Source of the DNA: Jiangella alkaliphila | Lineage (GTDB): Bacteria > Actinomycetota > Actinomycetes > Jiangellales > Jiangellaceae | Direction of reading: 5' to 3' | Length of the DNA: 64,000 nt | Assembly: GCF_900105925.1 (NCBI RefSeq) | Contig: NZ_LT629791.1 | Span: 2,329,278 to 2,393,277 of the forward strand | Shown: positions 31,897-39,026 of the stretch, one piece after another | How the letters are laid out: every line of letters starts with the position of its first letter | Position numbering within the stretch: the first letter of the stretch is position 1 | Position numbers and translations under genes: made by a program | The notes under the pieces: generated by a model | What the model was told of the DNA's origin: nothing | What the model saw: only the letters and a program-made list of their open reading frames with translations | Database searches by the model: none

Positions 31897-32418
31897 ATGA
31901 ACGCGACCACACAGCCCCGGGCCGAGCTGCTGTTCGGACCCGGCGACGCCACCCCGATGAGCACCGACGAGGCCGACCTCATGCCCTGGTCCGCGGCGGC
32001 CGAACAGCTGGCCGCCCTGCCCAAGTACTGGCTGGCGACGGGGCGCGCGAGCGGCCGGCCGCACGTGATGCCCGTGATGGGCGTCTGGCTGGGCGGCACG
32101 CTCACCGTCAGCAGCCGGCCGGGCTCGGTGAAGGGCCGCAACCTGCTCCGCGACGGCCAGTGCGTCGTGACGGCGACGATCGAGCTCGGCGACCTCGTCG
32201 TCGAGGGCGACGCCGGCCACGTGACCGACGTCGCCCGGCAGCGCGAGCTGGCCGCCGCGTTCGTCGCGAAGTACGACTGGCGCTTCGGCCTGCGCGACGG
32301 CCGCATCTACGAGGACAGCCTGCCCGGTTCGCCGGAGTACGCGTTCTTCGAGATCGCGCCGGTGAAGGCGTTCGGCTACGGCCCCGACGGGCTGACCGCG
32401 ACCCGCTGGCGGTTCTGA
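31897..32418 (+). CDS. Pyridoxamine 5'-phosphate oxidase-like (split beta-barrel) flavoprotein
   Basis: The 173-aa protein has the split-barrel fold of the PNPOx/F420-reductase superfamily: LATGRASGRPHVMPVMGVWLGGTLTVSS is the typical first strands, and RNLLRDGQCVVTATI the binding region. It probably binds FMN or F420 and reduces a small molecule; the substrate is unknown. GAGGAGG precedes the ATG. Its control by the divergent HxlR protein is likely. The 3' end overlaps the convergent MMPL gene by 43 bp. Confidence 0.8.
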   Translation: MNATTQPRAELLFGPGDATPMSTDEADLMPWSAAAEQLAALPKYWLATGRASGRPHVMPVMGVWLGGTLTVSSRPGSVKGRNLLRDGQCVVTATIELGDLVVEGDAGHVTDVARQRELAAAFVAKYDWRFGLRDGRIYEDSLPGSPEYAFFEIAPVKAFGYGPDGLTATRWRF

Positions 32419-34577
32419 TCCTCGAGGGCGCCGGTGAGCCGGGCGCCCTCGATGTCGACGTTCGGCAGCAGCCGGTCCAGCCAGCGCGGCAGCCACCACG
32501 CGCGCTCGCCGACCAGCGTCAGGACCGCCGGCACGATGGTCATCCGCACCACGAACGCGTCGACGGCGATCGCGACGGCCAGCGCGAAGCCCATCTGGCG
32601 GATGTCGGCCGCCTCGTTGAGCACGAACCCGCCGAACACGCTGATCATGATGATCGCCGCCGCGGTGACCACCCGGGCGCCGTGGCCGAAGCCCGTCGTG
32701 ACGGCGCGGACGGCCGGCTCGCCGTGCACGTACGCCTCGCGCATCCGCGTCACCAGGAACACCTCGTAGTCCATGGCCAGGCCGAACACGATGCCGATGA
32801 CGATGATCGGCAGCATGCTGTTGATCATGCCGACCTCGTCGACGCCGAGGCCGGTCAGCCAGCCCCACTGGAACGCCGCGACCATCGCGCCGAACGTCGC
32901 CGCCATCGTCAGCAGGAACCCGAGCGTCGCCTTCACCGGCACGACCAGCGAGCGGAACGCCAGCATCAGCAGCACGAACGACAGTCCGACGACGACCAGC
33001 AGGTACGGCAGCAGCGCCTGCGACATCCGCTCGGAGAAGTCGATGTACAGCGCGGTCAGGCCGGTGACCAGAACGGCCGTCCCGGCGGGCGCGTTCCTCC
33101 CGGCGAGCTCGGCGCGGATCGTCTCGACCAGCCGCTCGGTCTCCGGGCTGGACGGCCCGCTGGTGGGGACGACGGTGATGACGGCGGTCTCGCCGGCCGC
33201 GTCCGGCTCCGGCGGCGTGACCATCGCGACGCCGTCCAGCTCCTGCAGCCCGGACGCGACCTCGGTGGCCGCGGCCTCGGCGCCGTCACCGTCGACGATC
33301 ACCAGCAGCGGCCCGTTGAAGCCAGGCCCGAATCCCTCGACCGTGAGGTCGTAGGCCTGCCGCTGCGTGGTGTCGGCGGGGTACGTGCCCTCGTCGGGCA
33401 GCCCGAACCGGGCGTCCAGCACCGGCAGCGCGAGCACGGCGAGCCCGGCGACACTCGCCGTCAGCGCGACGACGGGGTGCCGGGTGACCAGCCCGGCCCA
33501 CCGGTGGCTCAGTCGCGGTGTGTCGTCGTCCTCCGGGTCGGCGGACCGGGACCGCAGCCCCGGCAGGCGCGCCAGCATGCGCCGTCCGGCGAACCCGAAC
33601 AGCGCCGGCAGCAGGGTCAGCGCGATGACGACGGCGATGGCGACGGTGACCGCGGCGGCCAGGCCCATCTCCGTCAGCATCGGGATGCCGACGACGGACA
33701 GCCCGGCCAGCGCGATCACGACGGTGAGCCCGGCGAACACGACCGCGGTGCCGGCGGTGCCGATGGCCCGGCCGGCCGCCTCGTCGCCGGGCGCGCCGGT
33801 GGCCAGCTCGTGCCGGTACCGCGAGGCGATGAACAGCGCGTAGTCGATGCCGACGGCCAGCCCGAGCATGGTGGCGAGGATCGGCGTGATCGTGCTGAGG
33901 TCGACGAACGCGGTGGCCGCGGTGACCAGCGCGACGCCGACGCCCACGCCGACGATGCCGGTGAGCAGCGGCATGCCGGCCGCGAGCAGCGAACCGAACG
34001 TGATGACCAGGACCAGCGCGGCGACGGCGATGCCGAGCAGCTCGCTGCCCAGCTCGGGCTCGGGCTCGGGCTCGGCCGCGGTGCCGGCCAGCTCGACCCG
34101 CAGGCCGGACTCGCCCGCGGTCTCGACGGCGTCGTCGAGCGTCTCGCGGGTCTGCGCCTCCAGGGAGAAGAAGTCGACGGTGTAGGTGACCTCGGCCAGC
34201 GCGACCCGGCCGTCCTCGGACACCAGGCCGGCGGTGAACGGGTCGACGATCTCGGCGACCTGCGGCCCGGCGTCGATCTCCGCGACGGCGTCGGCGATGG
34301 CCTGCTGGTGGGCGGCGTCGCTGACGGTGTCGCCGTCGGGTGCCGCGAACACCAGCCGCGCCGCCGCGCCGTCTGGCGAGGAGCCCGGGAACCGCTCCTC
34401 CAGCAGGTCGAACGCCTCCTGTGACTCGGTGCCCGGGATCGCGAACGAGTCCGCCGTCGGGTTGGACAGCGTCGCGGCGGCCACCCCGGCCAGCACGATC
34501 ACCGCCAGCCAGACGGCTCCGACCAGGCGACGGCTGCGGTACGAGAACCGCCCGATCCGGTACAGCAGGGTTGCCAC
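32376..34577 (-). CDS. MMPL/RND-family membrane transporter (first)
   Basis: The 733-aa protein has the 12-helix pattern of MMPL proteins in two halves, each with an external domain after helix 1 or 7 and the conserved GIDYALFIASRY or AMDYEVFLVTRM motif for proton relay. Actinobacterial MMPL proteins export lipids, siderophores or drugs with proton-motive force. It starts with GTG and ends in a soluble tail (ALEDQNRQRVAV). An inverted repeat 10 bp upstream of the start could be the site of a regulator, but no TetR gene is adjacent. A second MMPL gene lies at 39027. Confidence 0.9.
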   Translation of the reverse strand: MATLLYRIGRFSYRSRRLVGAVWLAVIVLAGVAAATLSNPTADSFAIPGTESQEAFDLLEERFPGSSPDGAAARLVFAAPDGDTVSDAAHQQAIADAVAEIDAGPQVAEIVDPFTAGLVSEDGRVALAEVTYTVDFFSLEAQTRETLDDAVETAGESGLRVELAGTAAEPEPEPELGSELLGIAVAALVLVITFGSLLAAGMPLLTGIVGVGVGVALVTAATAFVDLSTITPILATMLGLAVGIDYALFIASRYRHELATGAPGDEAAGRAIGTAGTAVVFAGLTVVIALAGLSVVGIPMLTEMGLAAAVTVAIAVVIALTLLPALFGFAGRRMLARLPGLRSRSADPEDDDTPRLSHRWAGLVTRHPVVALTASVAGLAVLALPVLDARFGLPDEGTYPADTTQRQAYDLTVEGFGPGFNGPLLVIVDGDGAEAAATEVASGLQELDGVAMVTPPEPDAAGETAVITVVPTSGPSSPETERLVETIRAELAGRNAPAGTAVLVTGLTALYIDFSERMSQALLPYLLVVVGLSFVLLMLAFRSLVVPVKATLGFLLTMAATFGAMVAAFQWGWLTGLGVDEVGMINSMLPIIVIGIVFGLAMDYEVFLVTRMREAYVHGEPAVRAVTTGFGHGARVVTAAAIIMISVFGGFVLNEAADIRQMGFALAVAIAVDAFVVRMTIVPAVLTLVGERAWWLPRWLDRLLPNVDIEGARLTGALEDQNRQRVAVSPSGP

Positions 34578-34587
34578 GACAGCCTCC

Positions 34588-34634
34588 GACAGTCACTCGG
34601 TGTAGAACGTCTCTATATTCTGAGAGTAACTGTC
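34588..34634. promoter_or_regulatory. Inverted repeat upstream of the MMPL gene
   Basis: GACAGTCACTC (34588-34598) and GAGTAACTGTC (34624-34634) are inverted copies with one mismatch, 25 bp apart. An AT-rich core (TATATT, read as TATAGA on the minus strand) between them could be the -10 of the MMPL promoter. Confidence 0.5.
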
Positions 34635-34741
34635 AGATTGCGCTTCGCACAAGAGTGGTCAGGATTCGAGAAGCGCCGGCGGCCGGTCGCTCCCTAGCCT
34701 GAACGGGTCAGTGCAGACGCCAGGGGGAAGGAGAACCAGAG

Positions 34742-35173
34742 ATGACCACCGAGAAGAAGTCGTACGACGGGTTCGACGAGGCCGAGCGCGCCGCGATGAA
34801 GGAGCGGGCCAGTGAGCTCAAGAAGAGCAAGAAGCCCAAGGCGAACCCCGAGGCCGAGCTGTTGGAGAAGATCGCCGAGATGCCCGAGGCCGACCGCGTG
34901 CTCGCCGAGCGGCTGCACGCCCTCATCAGCGCCGAGGTGCCCGAGCTGTCGCCTCGCACCTGGTACGGACAGCCCGCCTACTCCAAGGGCGGCAAGGTCA
35001 TCTGCTTCTTCCAGGCCGCGGCGAAGTTCGGCACCGAGTACGCGACGTTCGGCTTCAACGACGCGCCGCTGCTCGACAACGGCACCATGTGGCCGACCGC
35101 GTTCGGCCTGAAGAAGCTGACCGCCGAGGACGAGAAGCTGCTGGTCTCGCTGGTGAAGAAGGCCGCCGGCTAG
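34742..35173 (+). CDS. DUF1801-like (YdhG/iron-chaperone fold) protein
   Basis: The 143-aa protein has a charged, Lys-rich N-terminal third and a C-terminal domain matching the DUF1801 pattern: LHALISAEVPELSPRTWYGQPAYSKGGKVICFF, then YATFGFNDAPLLDNGTMWPTAFGLKKL. Proteins of this fold include frataxin-like YdhG; function is not established. GGGGAAGGAG precedes the ATG. It is convergent with the M20 gene (12-bp gap). Confidence 0.78.
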   Translation: MTTEKKSYDGFDEAERAAMKERASELKKSKKPKANPEAELLEKIAEMPEADRVLAERLHALISAEVPELSPRTWYGQPAYSKGGKVICFFQAAAKFGTEYATFGFNDAPLLDNGTMWPTAFGLKKLTAEDEKLLVSLVKKAAG

Positions 35174-35185
35174 AGCGCCGCCAGG

Positions 35186-36328
35186 CTAGAGCAAGGGCAG
35201 CAGCGCGGCGACCAGCCGGGCCCGCTCGGCCAGCGACGCGACGACCACCTGCTCGTGGACGGCGTGCGCGCCGGCGCCGAGCGGGCCGAAGCCGTCGAGC
35301 GTCGCGACGCCGAGCGAGCCGGTGGTGTTGGTGTCGGCGCCGCCGGCCGCAGGCGCGCCGTCGATGCGCTGGCCGATGCTCGCCGCCGCGCGCCGCACGG
35401 TGCCGAGCAACCCGGCGGTCGTGTCGCCGGGCGCCCACGTCGGCCGCCGCGACATCACCTCCGCGGTCACCGTCGCGCCGGCCCGGATCGCCCGCAGCGA
35501 CGTCAGCCCGTCCAGCACCACCCGCTCGGACTCGGCGTCGGCGAACCGCAGCCCGAGGTCGGCGTGCGCGGCCGCGGGCACGACGTTGGTGCGGCCGCCG
35601 CCGGCGACGGTGCCGACGTTGCACAGCACGTCGCCCGGTGCGTGCCGGACGATCGAGCGGACCAGGATCAGCTGGTCGACCAGCTCGTCGACGGCGGAGG
35701 TGCCGGCGTCCGGGTCGAGTGCCGCGTGCGCCTCGACCCCCTCGACGCCCAGCCGGAGCCGGGTGCTGCCGCGCCGCCCGGCCTTCAGCGACCCGTCGGG
35801 GTGCGGCGACTCGAACCCCAGGGCGGCGACGGCGTCGCGCGCGGCGTCGCAGACCAGCGCGCCCGCCGTCGGCGAGCCGACCTCCTCGTCGGCCACGACG
35901 ACGACGCGCACCGGCGGGTGGCCGGCGCCACCGGCCTCGTGGGCGGCGCGGGCCAGCTCGAGCGCGGTCTCCATGACCACCAGCCCGCTCTTCATGTCGT
36001 AGGCGCCCGGCCCGTGCGCGACGCCGTCCTCGACCCGCCACGGCATCGGGCCGGCCAGCTGCCCGGCCGGCCACACGGTGTCGTGGTGACCGAGGAACAG
36101 CACCGGCGCCGCGCCGGCCTTCGCGCCGCGTCCCGGGTGCTCCATGACCAGGTGGTCGCCGGTCGGAGACGGCACCCGGCGGGCGGTGCCGCCGAGCTCG
36201 CGGTGCCGCGCCAGCAGGACCTCGCCGAGCGCGTCCAGCCGGGCGGCGTCGCCGGTGGGCGTCTCGTGCCGGACGTAGCTCTCCAGGCGGGCGAGCATCG
36301 CGTCGAGGTCCGGTGCGGTACCGTTCAT
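35186..36328 (-). CDS. M20-family metallopeptidase/deacylase (carboxypeptidase G2-like)
   Basis: The 380-aa protein has the M20 di-zinc site: H in GHHDTVWP, bridging D in GAYDMKSG, the catalytic and metal Glu pair in VVADEEVGS, plus later ligands around SPHPDGS and the C-terminal GAGAHAVHE. A dimerisation domain with EAHAAL lies in the middle. Such enzymes remove acyl groups from amino acids or cleave C-terminal residues. Divergent from a GNAT-SIS-racemase operon, it is likely the N-succinyl-L-amino acid desuccinylase of a D-to-L conversion pathway (inference). TATAGT 6 nt before the ATG suggests a leaderless start. Confidence 0.87.
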   Translation of the reverse strand: MNGTAPDLDAMLARLESYVRHETPTGDAARLDALGEVLLARHRELGGTARRVPSPTGDHLVMEHPGRGAKAGAAPVLFLGHHDTVWPAGQLAGPMPWRVEDGVAHGPGAYDMKSGLVVMETALELARAAHEAGGAGHPPVRVVVVADEEVGSPTAGALVCDAARDAVAALGFESPHPDGSLKAGRRGSTRLRLGVEGVEAHAALDPDAGTSAVDELVDQLILVRSIVRHAPGDVLCNVGTVAGGGRTNVVPAAAHADLGLRFADAESERVVLDGLTSLRAIRAGATVTAEVMSRRPTWAPGDTTAGLLGTVRRAAASIGQRIDGAPAAGGADTNTTGSLGVATLDGFGPLGAGAHAVHEQVVVASLAERARLVAALLPLL

Positions 36329-36337
36329 CTCGCCACT

Positions 36338-36350
36338 ATACGATTCGTAT
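36338..36350. promoter_or_regulatory. Palindromic operator between M20 gene and GNAT operon
   Basis: ATACGA-T-TCGTAT is a perfect 13-bp palindrome that overlaps the first bases of the TATAGT -10 (minus strand) of the M20 gene. It lies 9 bp from that gene's start, where a repressor would block RNA polymerase; the regulator is not obvious. Confidence 0.65.
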
Positions 36351-36420
36351 CATCGCCGCTTTGGTCTGTTGACGGATTGATGCGGGCTATTTGCGGTCCG
36401 TATCTCCACCGAGGAGGGCC

Positions 36421-37149
36421 ATGAACCCGCGCGTCGAGCGACTCACGTCCGCCGCCGATCTCGCGTCTGCCGCGCGCCTCTACCGCGAGGTGTTCGGCTA
36501 CGAGGACCCCGCGCACTCGGTGAACCCGCGGCTGCTCGCGTCGCTGGCGGCCAACGGCGGCTCGGTGGTCGGCGTCCGCGGTGCCGGCGGCGAGCTGGTC
36601 GCGTTCGCGTACGGCTTCGTCGGCACCGACCGCGGCGAGGTCTACCACTACTCGCAGGCCGCCGTCGTCGCCGCCGGGCAGCAGGGCCGCGGTCTCGGGC
36701 GGGCGCTCAAGCGTGGCCAGCGCGAGGTCGCCCTGGCCGGCGGGCAGACCCGCATGCGCTGGTCGTTCGACCCGTCGGTGGTCCGCAACGCGCACTTCAA
36801 CCTCGACGTGCTCGGCGCGACCGGGCGGTGGTTCCGGCCGGAGTTCTTCGGTCAGCCCGACACCGACCGGATGATCGTCGACTGGGACCTTGACGACGAA
36901 CGGCGCGCGGGCCAGGCGCCGGCGCCGGCCGGGCTGCCGGCCGACCTCGCCGACCCGGCCGGCTGGCTGCGGCCCCGTCCGTCCGGCCCGGACACCTGGC
37001 TGCCGCTGCCGCTGACGTCCACCACCGAGCAGCGGCGCGAGCTGGGCGTCGTCATCGGGTCGCTGATCGCCGGCGGCTCGGTCGCGACGTCGTGCGTCCT
37101 GGTCTCGCCCGACACCGGCGCCTACCGCTTCGCCCGGACCTCGCCATGA
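36421..37149 (+). CDS. GNAT-superfamily N-acyltransferase (COG3375-like)
   Basis: The 242-aa protein has the acyl-CoA-binding signature QQGRGLGRALKRGQ (the RxxGxG/A loop) after strand 4, then RWSFDPSVVRNAHFNLDVLGA, a hallmark of the COG3375 group, which is often found next to N-acylamino acid racemases. In Geobacillus such a GNAT succinylates D-amino acids. GAGGAGG precedes the ATG at 36421. The stop overlaps the start of the SIS gene (ATGA, 37146-37149). Confidence 0.85.
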   Translation: MNPRVERLTSAADLASAARLYREVFGYEDPAHSVNPRLLASLAANGGSVVGVRGAGGELVAFAYGFVGTDRGEVYHYSQAAVVAAGQQGRGLGRALKRGQREVALAGGQTRMRWSFDPSVVRNAHFNLDVLGATGRWFRPEFFGQPDTDRMIVDWDLDDERRAGQAPAPAGLPADLADPAGWLRPRPSGPDTWLPLPLTSTTEQRRELGVVIGSLIAGGSVATSCVLVSPDTGAYRFARTSP

Positions 37150-37778
37150 CCGAGCTGACCAGTCCGTCGCAACGCTTCGGCGCCCGGCTGCAGCGGCCGT
37201 CGTCGGCGGCGTCGCTGCAGGCGCGGGTGATCGAGCAGGAGACCCGCACGCTGGCCGAGGCGTTCGAGCGGGTCGCGGCCGACGGGTCGGTGGCGGCCGC
37301 GGCGGCGACGGTCGTCGCGGCCCGGCGCCGGTTCGTCGCCGGCACCGGCAAGTCCTTCGCGTACGCCTCGCTGCTCGCCGTCGACCTGTCCGCCGGTCTG
37401 TCCAACGTCACGCTGGTCGACGGCACCCTGGTCCGCCACGTCGACGTGCTCGCCGACGTCCGCGACACCGACGTGCTGGTGGCGGTGTCGCTGCGGCGGT
37501 ACCGGCGCGAGACGGTCGCGCTGGCCGGGCGGTTCGCGGCCGCCGGTGGCGCCGTCGTCGCCGTCACCGACACCGCGGAGTCGCCGCTGGTGTCCGTCGC
37601 GGGACAGTCGATCGTGGTGCCGACCGCGAGCGCCTCGTTCGCCGACTCGCCGACCGCCGTCGCCGCCGTCGTGCACCTGCTCGCTACGCTCACGACCGCC
37701 AGCGCGAAGGGCGCCCGCCGCCGGCTGGCCGAGCGCGACCGGCTGGCGCACGACCTCGACCTCTACTGGGAGGACTGA
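37146..37778 (+). CDS. SIS-domain protein, RpiR-like but lacking the helix-turn-helix
   Basis: The 210-aa protein begins with the linker helix that normally follows the RpiR DNA-binding domain (SLQARVIEQETRTLAEAFERV) and then has a SIS domain: RRRFVAGTGKSFAYASLLA, TDVLVAVSLRRYRRETVALA (the usual S-x-x-G/R-T loop) and VVAVTDTAESPL. RpiR regulators are about 280 aa with an N-terminal HTH_6, which is absent here. It is coupled to the GNAT gene and lies 2 bp before the racemase. It may bind a phosphosugar or a pathway ligand and act with a separate DNA-binding partner. Confidence 0.8.
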   Translation: MTELTSPSQRFGARLQRPSSAASLQARVIEQETRTLAEAFERVAADGSVAAAAATVVAARRRFVAGTGKSFAYASLLAVDLSAGLSNVTLVDGTLVRHVDVLADVRDTDVLVAVSLRRYRRETVALAGRFAAAGGAVVAVTDTAESPLVSVAGQSIVVPTASASFADSPTAVAAVVHLLATLTTASAKGARRRLAERDRLAHDLDLYWED

Positions 37779-37780
37779 CC

Positions 37781-38896
37781 GTGCGCGTCACCCATGCGTC
37801 CCTGCACCTGGTCAGGCTGCCACTGGTGCACCGCTTCCGCACCAGCTCGCACGCCAAGGACCACCTCGACCACATCCTCGTCCGGCTGACCGACGAGTCC
37901 GGCGCCGTCGGGTGGGGCGAGATCGCGTCGGCCAGCGACCCGTTCTACTCGCCCGAGACGGTGGACACGTGCTGGCTGGTCGCCGAGCGGTACCTGCTGC
38001 CGTCCGTCGTCGGCGCGCGCTGGGACGACCCCGCCGAGGTGGCCGGGCTGTGGGCGAAGGTGCGCGGCCATCAGTTCGCCAAGGCCGGCGTCGACATGGC
38101 GGCGTGGACGCTGTGGTCGCTGTCCGGCGGGGTGTCGCTGGCGACCGCGCTGGGCGGGACGCGGCCGACGGTCGTCGCGGGCGTCTCGCTGGGCATCGAG
38201 CCGACCATCGACGACCTGCTGGCCGAGGTCGCCAAGCACGTCGACGCCGGGTACCCGCGGGCGAAGCTGAAGATCGCCCCCGGCTGGGACGTCGAGCCGG
38301 TGCGGGCGGTGCGGTCGTCCTTCCCGGAGTTGCTGCTGCACGTCGACGCGAACGGCGTCTACGGCGAGTCCGAGGACGAGGTGCGGTCGCTGCGGGCGCT
38401 GGACGGGTTCGGGCTGTCGATGATCGAGCAGCCCTTCGGGCCGCGGAACCTGCTCGCCCACGCCGCCCTCCAGCGCGACATCTCGACGCCGGTGTGCCTG
38501 GATGAGTCGATCGAGACCCTGGACGACCTGCGTACGGCTGTCGTGCTCGGGGCGCTGAAGGTGCTCAACATCAAGGTGTCGCGGCTGGGCGGGCTCGGCC
38601 CGGCGGTGGCCGCGCACGACCTCGCGGCCGAGCACGACATCCCGGTCTGGTGCGGCGGCATGCACGAGTTCGGCGTCGGCCGTGCCGCCAACGTCGCGCT
38701 GTCCAGCCTCCCCGGCTTCACCCTCCCCTCCGACGTCTCCGCGTCGGACAAGTACTACCAACGCGACGTCGTCACGCCCTCCATCACCGCGTCCGGCGGT
38801 GTGGTCGACGTGCCCACCGGCCCCGGCCTCGGCCACGCGGTGGATGAGGCGTTCGTGCAGGCCAGCGAGGTGCGGACGGCCGAACTCAGGGCCTGA
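37781..38896 (+). CDS. N-acylamino acid / N-succinylamino acid racemase (enolase superfamily, OSBS-like)
   Basis: The 371-aa enolase-superfamily enzyme has both catalytic lysines (K164 in AKLKIAPG and K265 in NIKVSRLGG) and all three magnesium ligands (D189 in VDANG, E216 in IEQPF, D241 in CLDES), so it should be active. The pattern is that of the NAAAR/o-succinylbenzoate synthase group. No menaquinone genes lie nearby, while a GNAT acyltransferase and an M20 deacylase do, which points to N-succinylamino acid racemisation rather than OSBS activity. The GTG is 2 bp after the SIS stop. Confidence 0.88.
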   Translation: MRVTHASLHLVRLPLVHRFRTSSHAKDHLDHILVRLTDESGAVGWGEIASASDPFYSPETVDTCWLVAERYLLPSVVGARWDDPAEVAGLWAKVRGHQFAKAGVDMAAWTLWSLSGGVSLATALGGTRPTVVAGVSLGIEPTIDDLLAEVAKHVDAGYPRAKLKIAPGWDVEPVRAVRSSFPELLLHVDANGVYGESEDEVRSLRALDGFGLSMIEQPFGPRNLLAHAALQRDISTPVCLDESIETLDDLRTAVVLGALKVLNIKVSRLGGLGPAVAAHDLAAEHDIPVWCGGMHEFGVGRAANVALSSLPGFTLPSDVSASDKYYQRDVVTPSITASGGVVDVPTGPGLGHAVDEAFVQASEVRTAELRA

Positions 38897-39026
38897 CCCC
38901 TGGACGTCCCCAGCATGGAACCGGGGGCTTCCCCCAGGGTGAATCGGGGGCTTTCCGGGTTACCGCGGAGTTCCCGCGCGGCGAGAGTGAGACCGACCTC
39001 ACCGACATCTGCCGACGGGACGCACC
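38897..39026 (+). other. Intergenic spacer with short G-rich repeats and hairpin
   Basis: GGGGG-CTT-CCCCC (38923-38935) forms a small hairpin, flanked by CCCTGG and CCAGGG that could extend it; a second CGGGGGCTTTCC copy follows at about 38948. This may terminate the racemase operon before the second MMPL gene. Confidence 0.4.
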
